Assembly (NCBI GenBank): GCA_033344735.1
Contig: JAWPMW010000001.1
Location: 1,928,171 to 1,992,170 of the forward strand
Source: Gammaproteobacteria bacterium
GTDB lineage: Bacteria; Pseudomonadota; Gammaproteobacteria; UBA4575
DNA length: 64,000 nt
Reading direction: 5' to 3'
Shown here: positions 58,071 to 64,000 of the stretch, in pieces
How positions within the stretch are numbered: position 1 is the stretch's first letter
Layout of the letters: each line of letters opens with the position of its first letter
Made by a program: the position numbers and the translations under genes
The notes under the pieces: model-generated
Seen by the model: the letters and a program-made list of their open reading frames with translations, nothing else
The model's database searches: none
Told to the model about the DNA's origin: nothing

Positions 58071-58529
58071 TTAACTAGAGAGCCTAGCTTTAATTAGCTT
58101 ACTCACCTTACTCATATCAGCCCGGCCTTGCATTTGCGGTTTGAGTATTGCCATTACTGCACCCATTTCCTTCATCGATGAGGCAGAGGTCTGGCTAACC
58201 GCTTGATCAATTAGAAGATTTACTTCAGCTTCACTCAAAGCTTGCGGAAGGTAATCCGAAATAATCGCTAGCTCAGATTTCTCTTTGTCTGCGAGATCAT
58301 TTCGACCTGCTTGTTCAAATTGATCAATAGATTCACGACGTTGTTTAGACATTTTGTCCAAAATTCCGATGAGATCTTGATCATTTACATCAGATCGAGT
58401 ATCAACTTCGACCTGTTTTACAGCAGATAAGATCAAGCGAATAGTCGCTAGTCGCTCTTTATCGCCTGATTTCATGGCAGATTTCATTTCTGCCACTATT
58501 TGTTCTTTCAGTGAACTTGTGTTGGTCAC
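58071..58529 (-). CDS. yqeY: GatB/YqeY domain protein
   Basis: 152 residues, the stand-alone YqeY form. LKEQIVAEMKSAMKSGDKER, LSAVKQVEVDTR, the IISDYLPQALSEAEV linker and MGAVMAILKPQMQGRADMSK are typical. It resembles the tail domain of GatB but its own function is not known; it commonly lies between rpsU and dnaG. Here dnaG is about 13.5 kb away. It is 16 bp after rpsU. Confidence 0.95.
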   Translation of the reverse strand: MTNTSSLKEQIVAEMKSAMKSGDKERLATIRLILSAVKQVEVDTRSDVNDQDLIGILDKMSKQRRESIDQFEQAGRNDLADKEKSELAIISDYLPQALSEAEVNLLIDQAVSQTSASSMKEMGAVMAILKPQMQGRADMSKVSKLIKARLSS

Positions 58530-58545
58530 TTTGTACAGCTATTGC

Positions 58546-58761
58546 TTAGTACAAACGTCGTCGTTTAAGAGTAGTGCGAAAAACGCGCTTAAGGTTGCGT
58601 TTAACAGCTGCTGCCGCTTTACGTTTGCGCACGGCGGTTGGCTTCTCATAAAACTCTCGTCTGCGAACTTCAGTTAATACACCGGCTTTTTCACATGATC
58701 TGCGAAATCGGCGTAAAGCCACGTCAAATGGTTCATTTTCTTTTACTCGTACTCCAGGCAT
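58546..58761 (-). CDS. rpsU: Small ribosomal subunit protein bS21
   Basis: 71 residues, the exact usual length. The start [20 protein letters not shown], then [20 protein letters not shown] and a highly basic C-terminus KRRRLY are those of bS21, needed for initiation on leadered mRNAs. It is divergent from tsaD, the classic gammaproteobacterial arrangement. Confidence 0.98.
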   Translation of the reverse strand: MPGVRVKENEPFDVALRRFRRSCEKAGVLTEVRRREFYEKPTAVRKRKAAAAVKRNLKRVFRTTLKRRRLY

Positions 58762-58804
58762 AAATCCTCGTTACTATTGTGATGAATTGACAAAAAGACG
58801 GTGG

Positions 58805-58832
58805 ATTATAATTGCGCTATGCTCGATTACAA
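58805..58832 (-). promoter_or_regulatory. rpsU-yqeY sigma-70 promoter
   Basis: On the minus strand TTGTAA (58832-58827), 16-nt spacer and a perfect TATAAT (58810-58805). The predicted start is near 58797, giving a leader of about 36 nt to rpsU. Confidence 0.6.
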
Positions 58833-58839
58833 CTATAAA
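58812..58839 (+). promoter_or_regulatory. Possible tsaD promoter
   Basis: On the plus strand TTGCGC (58812-58817), 16-nt spacer and TATAAA (58834-58839). It overlaps the rpsU promoter on the other strand, so the two would compete for polymerase. The leader to ATG 58886 would be about 40 nt. Confidence 0.4.
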
Positions 58840-58885
58840 ACTGACTTTTTCACCACTTTTTCCACAAGGAAGTGCAAATAATCTA

Positions 58886-59896
58886 ATGAAAGTGCTCGGA
58901 ATTGAATCCTCTTGCGACGAAACAGGCGTTGCAATTATCAATGAGAAGGGAGAAATACTCTCTGAGCGACTATTTAGCCAGGTCGATCTTCATGCTGAAT
59001 ATGGGGGTGTGGTGCCAGAATTAGCCTCACGTGATCATATTCGTAAGATATCCCCATTATTAAAAGAAACTCTCTACGAAGCCAATTTAAGTATAAATGA
59101 GCTGGATGCAATTGCTTACACAGCAGGGCCCGGGCTGGTAGGCGCACTATTTGTGGGTGCCTCAGTCGGACGGTCAATAGCTTGGTCTTTAGGGTTACCT
59201 TCAATCCCGGTGCACCATATGGAAGCACATTTATTGGTCCCGTTTCTTAATCAAGAGACAGGGCTTCAGTTCCCTTTCTTATGTTTATTGGTTTCGGGCG
59301 GACATACCATGATTGTGCAGGCCAATAGCCTTGGGAAGTACCAAGTGCTTGGTGAGAGCCGAGATGATGCCGTTGGAGAAGCCTTTGATAAAGTGGCAAA
59401 ACAATTATCGTTAGGTTACCCCGGAGGACCCGCCATTGAACGCCTTGCAAAAGCTTCATTATCAAAACGAGATAATTTTCCCAGACCCATGATAGATAAC
59501 CCTAGTTTAGATTTTAGCTTTAGTGGTTTGAAGACGCATACACTACTGGAGTTCAAAAAATCACAACAGACCGAAGAAGATAAGGCTGATATAGCTCATG
59601 CCTTTCAACAAGCGGTGACTGAGACGCTATTCATAAAATGCCAACGAGCAATTCAACAAACTGGTTTACAAACATTAGTGGTGGCGGGTGGTGTTAGTGC
59701 GAATCGGGAGCTACGCACTAAGTTTAATCAGATGGGCGATGTAGATGTCATTTTTCCGGGTATGAAAGTGTGTACCGATAATGGAGTAATGATAGCTTAC
59801 ACAGGACTGCAATATGCGTTGGAAGGAAAATTTGGTGATACTAATGAAATAAAGGTATTTCCACGTTGGTCATTGCAGTCTAAAAATAAGCATTAG
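58886..59896 (+). CDS. tsaD: tRNA N6-adenosine threonylcarbamoyltransferase
   Basis: 336 residues from ATG 58886, the usual length and start (MKVLGIESSCDETGVAI). A longer frame from TTG 58787 would add 33 non-conserved residues and is rejected. The metal-binding His motif is SIPVHHMEAHLLVPFL, and the ATP-binding stretches FLCLLVSGGHTMI, VGEAFDKVAKQL, FSFSGLKTHTLL and VVAGGVSANRELR follow. With TsaC (6.2 kb) it makes t6A37 in tRNA. It ends overlapping plsY by 4 bp, tail to tail. Confidence 0.97.
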   Translation: MKVLGIESSCDETGVAIINEKGEILSERLFSQVDLHAEYGGVVPELASRDHIRKISPLLKETLYEANLSINELDAIAYTAGPGLVGALFVGASVGRSIAWSLGLPSIPVHHMEAHLLVPFLNQETGLQFPFLCLLVSGGHTMIVQANSLGKYQVLGESRDDAVGEAFDKVAKQLSLGYPGGPAIERLAKASLSKRDNFPRPMIDNPSLDFSFSGLKTHTLLEFKKSQQTEEDKADIAHAFQQAVTETLFIKCQRAIQQTGLQTLVVAGGVSANRELRTKFNQMGDVDVIFPGMKVCTDNGVMIAYTGLQYALEGKFGDTNEIKVFPRWSLQSKNKH

Positions 59897-60510
59897 TTTT
59901 TTGCGTTAATTTTAGTCTCTTTACCGCTAAGTAAATTTTTAATATTAGATTGATGACGCCATATGACTAGAATTGCGATGCAGCCAGTAAGATAAATTAC
60001 TGCGGCAGGTAGGTTGATAAAATATGCAGCAATAGGCAATAAAGCCGTCGCAACTAGAGCGGCTACAGATGAATAGCCTGATAATTTCGCAGTACTAACC
60101 CATGTTACAACCCATACTAATGCAAGCATCCAATTAATACCTAGCAACACGCCTAATGTTGTGGCAACACCTTTACCGCCGCAGAATCGATAATAAATTG
60201 GAAACATGTGGCCTATCGTTGCTGCCATTCCCATTAAGCATAGTACGAATAATTCGACACCAAAGTAACGTGCAATTAGAAGAGGGATTAACCCTTTTAG
60301 TAGATCTCCTATTAAAGTTAATGCTGCTGCTTTTTTGCTCCCGGTGCGGAGCATGTTTGTCGCGCCTGGGTTACCTGATCCCAGGCTGCGAGGGTCAGGC
60401 AAGTGCAATGCGCGTGCAATTAAAATAGAGCTTGATATGGATCCTGCTAGATAGGCAAGTATGATGCACACTGCATAGATTAATTGTAGATTGCTTAAGG
60501 CAAGATTCAT
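59893..60510 (-). CDS. plsY: Glycerol-3-phosphate acyltransferase PlsY
   Basis: 205 residues, integral membrane, five or so segments. Conserved loops: GSISSSILIARALHLPDPRS with the LGSGNPGATNMLRTGSKKAA motif, GHMFPIYYRFCGGKGVATTL, and the C-terminal IWRHQSNIKNLLSGKETK. It transfers acyl from acyl-phosphate to glycerol 3-phosphate. tsaD-plsY neighbourhood is conserved. Confidence 0.96.
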   Translation of the reverse strand: MNLALSNLQLIYAVCIILAYLAGSISSSILIARALHLPDPRSLGSGNPGATNMLRTGSKKAAALTLIGDLLKGLIPLLIARYFGVELFVLCLMGMAATIGHMFPIYYRFCGGKGVATTLGVLLGINWMLALVWVVTWVSTAKLSGYSSVAALVATALLPIAAYFINLPAAVIYLTGCIAILVIWRHQSNIKNLLSGKETKINAKN

Positions 60511-60542
60511 AAAAACTATTTTAATAGCTTAGGAAGATAGAA

Positions 60543-61271
60543 GTGCAAAAAGACATACTAATGCTGACCGGTTGGGGTGCAACTTGTAAAGTATGGGAGC
60601 CAATTATTCCAGCATTGAGCAATGGTTGCCAGATAAATTGCCTGACACCCACTTGGTTGAGTGATTCTCAAATTAAGTCGTCGTTAAGTGATATCGAAGG
60701 CTACATTGAAAGATTAGGAGCAATGATTAATGCGCCAGTCAATATAGTGGCATGGTCAATGGGTGGATTAATAGCTATTAAACTGGCAACGCGCTTTCCA
60801 GCGTTAGTTAGAAGTATTAGTTTTATTGCGTCTGTGCCAAAGTTTGTGAGTGCTGACAATCAAAATACCGGAATTGATTTCCAATGGTTTAATATGTTTG
60901 TTGATCAGTATCAATCAAGCCCAGCAGAGACGCTGAAAAAATTTTTAACACTACAAGTTAAGAATGACAGTATGGCTAGAGACTGTTTGCGCGTGCTAAA
61001 AAATGCTTGTGAAGTGGGTGATTACGATATGATTGAATGTGGTTATGGTTTGAATTTGTTGCAGCAGTTAGATTTATCTAAACAGTTGCAATCACTTGAA
61101 TGCAAAACTTTGTTTGTACACGGTGAAAATGATGCGGTTGTTAATCTTCAGTCAGCACAATATGCCGCATCACTATCTGGCGCACCATTAGAAGTGATTT
61201 CAGGCGCGGGACATGCGCCACACATATCTAGACCTAGCGAGGTCGCAAGATTCATCAATAATCACTTGTAA
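60543..61271 (+). CDS. bioH: Pimeloyl-ACP methyl ester carboxylesterase
   Basis: 242 residues, starting at GTG with GGAAG 8 nt upstream. An alpha/beta hydrolase: oxyanion part LTGWGATCKVWEPIIPAL, nucleophile elbow VAWSMGGLIAIKLA (Ser near residue 73), acid in HGENDAVVNL and His in GAGHAPHISRP. BioH removes the methyl ester from pimeloyl-ACP methyl ester. bioC follows after 8 bp, confirming the call. It is divergent from plsY by only 32 bp. Confidence 0.93.
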   Translation: MQKDILMLTGWGATCKVWEPIIPALSNGCQINCLTPTWLSDSQIKSSLSDIEGYIERLGAMINAPVNIVAWSMGGLIAIKLATRFPALVRSISFIASVPKFVSADNQNTGIDFQWFNMFVDQYQSSPAETLKKFLTLQVKNDSMARDCLRVLKNACEVGDYDMIECGYGLNLLQQLDLSKQLQSLECKTLFVHGENDAVVNLQSAQYAASLSGAPLEVISGAGHAPHISRPSEVARFINNHL

Positions 61272-61279
61272 TTTTTCAA

Positions 61280-62128
61280 ATGAAAATCTCTAAAGACAGT
61301 GTTAAAGCTGCGTTTGCCAAAGCCGCTCTTTCTTACAACGATTCTGCTGTTGTGCAGAAAGAAATTCTTGTACGATTGGTCGAGAAACTAAAAGTTTTGC
61401 AGAAAGACTCTGTTGATACTTTACTGGATGTTGGTAGCGGTACTGGCCTTGCTAGTGAATTATTGCGTGAACACTATGGTAGCGAGTGTTACTACGCCAT
61501 AGATTTTGCTTCACCAATGTTGGCCTGGGCAAAAAATCAATTTGAAGTTAATTATCAATATGCCGTATGTGGGGACGTTGAAGTGCTGCCATTTCGAGAT
61601 AATTCTTTAGACGTTATTTTTTCTGCATCAACATTTCAATGGTGTAATGATGTTGGTAATGCTTTTCAAGAATGTTCTCGGACCTTAAAAGAACAAGGCT
61701 TGTTAATATTTTCAAGTTTTGGTCCTGAAACATTAAGAGAGTTACGCCATTGCTTTGCACAGGTAGACGATTATCCGCATGTCAGTTCGTTTATTGATAT
61801 GCAATCGCTTGGCGATGGCCTGTTAGCAAATGGTTTTGATTCACCCGTAATGGAATCAGAGATTATTACGGTTGAATATAATGGCCCAATGCAATTACTT
61901 AGAGACCTGCAAGCGACAGGAGCCACCAATCATATTGAACAACGCTTACGAGGGTTGATGACTAGGCAACACCTCAATGATGTCATCAAAGAGTACAATA
62001 AATTTATATTACCTAACGGCAAGTTTCCGGCTAGTTATGAGGTACTTTATGGGCATGGCTGGAAGAAGAATCAGCCATCATTGGGCCAAAATAGTATAAA
62101 TACGTGGCAGCCAATAAAATTTAGCTAG
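61280..62128 (+). CDS. bioC: Malonyl-ACP O-methyltransferase
   Basis: 282 residues. The family start VKAAFAKAALSYNDSAVVQK, SAM motif I LLDVGSGTGLASELL, YYAIDFASPMLAWAK, and SASTFQWCNDVGNAF (motif IV region) and ELRHCFAQVD fit BioC. It methylates malonyl-ACP to start pimeloyl synthesis. It completes a bioH-bioC pair. Confidence 0.94.
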   Translation: MKISKDSVKAAFAKAALSYNDSAVVQKEILVRLVEKLKVLQKDSVDTLLDVGSGTGLASELLREHYGSECYYAIDFASPMLAWAKNQFEVNYQYAVCGDVEVLPFRDNSLDVIFSASTFQWCNDVGNAFQECSRTLKEQGLLIFSSFGPETLRELRHCFAQVDDYPHVSSFIDMQSLGDGLLANGFDSPVMESEIITVEYNGPMQLLRDLQATGATNHIEQRLRGLMTRQHLNDVIKEYNKFILPNGKFPASYEVLYGHGWKKNQPSLGQNSINTWQPIKFS

Positions 62129-62239
62129 TGAGTTGAGATGGATAAAATTATTGTGTGCCCAAGAATGGCGGTTAAAATTAAAGCGTTTTGAGAGGGAAGA
62201 TAAGGGCTTGAAGTAATTCGGTTAAAATGCGATCAAGAT

Positions 62240-62269
62240 TTTACATGATTTACATCAACTGTATATAAA
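62240..62269 (+). promoter_or_regulatory. Promoter of the cytochrome c oxidase operon with an FNR/ANR-type box
   Basis: TTTACA (62240-62245), 16-nt spacer, TATATA (62262-62267); with TATAAA (62264-62269) the spacer is 18 nt. Between -35 and -10 lies ATGAT-TTAC-ATCAA (62245-62258), matching the FNR/ANR consensus TTGAT-N4-ATCAA in 9 of 10 positions. A site in the spacer would repress when the regulator is bound, that is, under low oxygen. The leader to the DUF2244 gene is about 140 nt. Confidence 0.5.
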
Positions 62270-62414
62270 TCAGTCATGAAATATCCATAAGAGGCGCTAT
62301 GAATTTCGCATCAATAATTGCTAACATTAGCGTATAAGTATTCACTGTAATTGAATGTCCTAAGTACGAATTAATTTCTGCGCATGAATTCAGTCAACAC
62401 GGTAGTTAAGTAGC

Positions 62415-62894
62415 ATGGAAGCGGGAGTAAAAAGTGATTCTCTCTCTACTTTTGTGGTGACGCCGAATTGCTCTATGTCATGGCAAGAGAATAAAATTTT
62501 GGTCGCGAGCTTAGCAATTGTATGTTTTGGCATTGCTGGGGCATTCGCTATGCGCGGATTATGGGTCATCCTACCGTTTGCTGGCCTCGAGATCATGATG
62601 CTGGCAGGAATACTATACTGGTCAAGCTTGAGAGCCAGCCGGTGTGAAGTAATATCGATTGATGCCGACAACATCACTGTTGAGGTGGGTCGAAAGAATA
62701 TGCGGCAATTGCATAGTTTTCAACGAGCATGGACAAAGGTGGAACTGTATCCTCCTACTATGCCTAATAGGCAAAGTCGTTTAGTGATGAGATCAAAAGG
62801 AAAAGAGCTAGAAGTTGGTGCGTGCCTAACAGACCATGAACGAAATGGGTTGGCAGCGTCAATTAAGGAAGCACTTTTGCCATCAGTTAAGTAA
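62415..62894 (+). CDS. DUF2244 membrane protein of the cytochrome c oxidase operon
   Basis: 159 residues. Starts with a short polar part (VVTPNCSMSWQENKILVA), then two membrane segments (SLAIVCFGIAGAFAMRGLWV and LPFAGLEIMMLAGILYWSSL) and a soluble tail with the DUF2244 stretch VEVGRKNMRQLHSFQRAWTK. Members commonly lie next to coxB in gammaproteobacteria; a role in oxidase assembly is an inference from that position. It precedes coxB by 26 bp. Confidence 0.87.
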   Translation: MEAGVKSDSLSTFVVTPNCSMSWQENKILVASLAIVCFGIAGAFAMRGLWVILPFAGLEIMMLAGILYWSSLRASRCEVISIDADNITVEVGRKNMRQLHSFQRAWTKVELYPPTMPNRQSRLVMRSKGKELEVGACLTDHERNGLAASIKEALLPSVK

Positions 62895-62920
62895 GATTTT
62901 TTATATAGGGAGTATGTAAG

Positions 62921-63739
62921 ATGAGTGGTAATAACTGGCTCAAATGGCTATTAGCTGTTAGCAGTATGTTTACTGCATTTGGAGTTGCTCATGCCGGACA
63001 GCCAATCAATATGCCTGTTGGTGTGACCGATATCAGCAAAGAAGTCTATGATTTGCACATGATTGCTTTTTGGCTATGTGTTGTCATTGCAATAGTTGTA
63101 TTCGGAGCAATGTTCTATTCGATATATGCCCATCGCAAGTCTAAGGGAATCACCCCAGCGACATTCCATGAAAGCACAACCGTTGAAGCAGTTTGGACAA
63201 CAATCCCTTTCATTATTTTGATTGCGTTAGCAATACCGGCGACTAAAACACTAGTAGATATGGAAGATACTAGTAATTACGACTTAACTGTAAAAATAAC
63301 CGGTTATCAGTGGTTATGGCGCTACGAATATATAGACGAAGGTGTTGATTTTTATAGTGTACTTAAGACACCTCGCAGCCAAATTAATGGACAAGAATCT
63401 AAAACCGAGAACTACCTATTAGAGGTGGATAATGAACTGGTCTTGCCGGTAGGTAAAAAAGTTCGATTCTTAATTACTGCAAACGATGTAAATCATGCTT
63501 GGTGGGTCCCCGATCTGGCTGTTAAGAAAGATGCAATTCCGGGATTTATTAATGAAGCGTGGGCAAAAGTGAATACCCCTGGTGTTTATCGCGGCCAATG
63601 TGCAGAACTATGTGGCCGAGATCATGGGTTTATGCCAATTGTGGTGCGTGTCGTGGAGCAAGCTGAATTTGACCAGTTCCTTGCTGACAACACAACACTA
63701 GAAAAAGATGGCACAGAATACGCGGCAGTGACCCAATAA
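62921..63739 (+). CDS. coxB: Cytochrome c oxidase subunit II
   Basis: 272 residues. Signal peptide (cut near AHA-G), two membrane helices (MIAFWLCVVIAIVVFGAMFY and TIPFIILIALAIPAT), then the CuA domain. CuA ligands are in VNHAWWVPDL (His), GQCAELCGRDHGFMPI (Cys-x3-Cys-x3-His-x2-Met, plus the bridging Glu). KITGYQWLWRYEY is the aromatic electron-entry loop. No cytochrome c domain is fused. Ribosome site AGGGAG. Second gene of the oxidase operon. Confidence 0.97.
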   Translation: MSGNNWLKWLLAVSSMFTAFGVAHAGQPINMPVGVTDISKEVYDLHMIAFWLCVVIAIVVFGAMFYSIYAHRKSKGITPATFHESTTVEAVWTTIPFIILIALAIPATKTLVDMEDTSNYDLTVKITGYQWLWRYEYIDEGVDFYSVLKTPRSQINGQESKTENYLLEVDNELVLPVGKKVRFLITANDVNHAWWVPDLAVKKDAIPGFINEAWAKVNTPGVYRGQCAELCGRDHGFMPIVVRVVEQAEFDQFLADNTTLEKDGTEYAAVTQ

Positions 63740-63798
63740 AAGTCTAGCCTAATGAATTCAAGATTATTATTTAATGTTACATACTTAAGGAGTACACA

Positions 63799-64000
63799 AT
63801 GAGTACGGTTGCTACCGACGATCATCATGATGATCACCAGGAAAGTCCCTATTCGATAAAGCGATGGTTATTTACAACTAACCACAAAGACATTGGTACC
63901 TTGTACCTATGGTTCTCATTTATCATGTTTTTGATTGGCGGCGTGATGGCTTTGGTTATACGAACAGAGTTGTTCGAGCCAGGCTTGCAGTTTGTTGATC
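63799..64000 (+). CDS. coxA: Cytochrome c oxidase subunit I, N-terminal part (runs off the window)
   Basis: About 67 codons. Starts MSTVATDDHHDDHQESPYSI and continues KRWLFTTNHKDIGTLYLWFS, the invariant subunit I opening, with first membrane helix FIMFLIGGVMALVIRTELFE. A His-rich start (DDHHDDHQE) precedes the conserved WLFTTNHKDIG. Good AGGAGT ribosome site 5 nt before the ATG. The heme and CuB ligands lie beyond the window. Confidence 0.95.
   Translation, partial: MSTVATDDHHDDHQESPYSIKRWLFTTNHKDIGTLYLWFSFIMFLIGGVMALVIRTELFEPGLQFVD

Noticed and set aside
58787-58812. TTGACA and TATAAT on the plus strand before tsaD as its promoter
   Set aside because: The spacer is only 14 nt, too short for sigma-70. 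TATAAT here is better used by rpsU on the opposite strand, and TTGCGC-N16-TATAAA fits tsaD.
58787-58885. In-frame extension of tsaD starting at TTG 58787
   Set aside because: It would add 33 residues with no similarity to TsaD, and the region holds the overlapping rpsU and tsaD promoters. ATG 58886 gives the exact family start.
62137-62190. A 17-codon frame (MDKIIVCPRMAVKIKAF) between bioC and the oxidase operon
   Set aside because: Too short, no ribosome site and no hydrophobic or other feature; looks like chance.

Overview
The window is 64 kb of a gene-dense, AT-rich chromosome from a Gram-negative gammaproteobacterium. The evidence is the blocks of conserved synteny (lysM-dprA-smg-topA-tsaC-hemF; def-fmt; ntrYX-trkAH; hisBHAFE-tatABC; mrcA facing pilMNOPQ-aroK-aroB-damX; tsaD facing rpsU), an OmpC/Neisseria-type porin, LpxL-type acyltransferase, DamX and a Tat system. 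The order cannot be fixed from this sequence alone; a free-living aerobic, probably aquatic, lineage is likely. There are no insertion sequences, prophage genes, CRISPR arrays or rRNA genes.

Layout. 1-4.2 kb: start of bioF and bioB (biotin), then comF, ubiA, a gamma-class carbonic anhydrase. 3.4-12 kb: a long leftward run lysM-dprA-smg-topA-tsaC-hemF-hemB-aroE. 12-21.3 kb: a rightward run def-fmt-DUF4390-ntrY/ntrX-like-trkA-trkH-methyltransferase. 21.3-24.4 kb: acyltransferase, ttcA, pip-dtd. 24.4-30.7 kb: hisB-H-A-F-E, tatABC, gpmI. 30.7-37.5 kb is the accessory part: an orphan secreted protein, a six-cysteine porin, a coupled pair of unknown genes, a PqiA-like membrane protein with an exported hydratase-fold protein, and a degenerate ExeA/DamX-like protein. 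37.5-44.6 kb: metY behind a near-perfect CRP-type site, an HDOD-GGDEF protein, tRNA-Ile(CAT), rpoD, dnaG. 44.7-58 kb: damX, dgt, aroB, aroK, pilQPONM, mrcA, hemE. 58-64 kb: yqeY-rpsU, tsaD, plsY, bioH-bioC, and a cytochrome c oxidase operon (DUF2244-coxB-coxA) behind a promoter carrying an FNR/ANR-type box.

How the genes fit together. Biotin genes lie at both ends (bioB/F and bioH/C). Heme genes hemB, hemE and hemF and the CuA oxidase indicate aerobic respiration, with the FNR-type box suggesting oxygen control. comF, dprA and pilMNOPQ give part of a natural-transformation and type IV pilus apparatus. aroE, aroB and aroK cover part of the shikimate pathway. The macromolecular synthesis operon is split: rpsU-yqeY lie about 13.5 kb from dnaG-rpoD, with the hemE/mrcA/pil/aro/dgt/damX block between them.

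No complete, clearly new multi-gene system was found. The most interesting signals are a 13-bp perfect hairpin that buries the dprA ribosome binding site, an NtrX-like regulator that has lost all ATPase and sigma-54 motifs, a PqiA-like/exported-hydratase gene pair, the CRP- and FNR-type boxes, and a tandem 12-bp repeat with a 21-bp period over the promoter of an orphan secreted protein. All functional statements are by motif and gene order read by eye; no database search was run.
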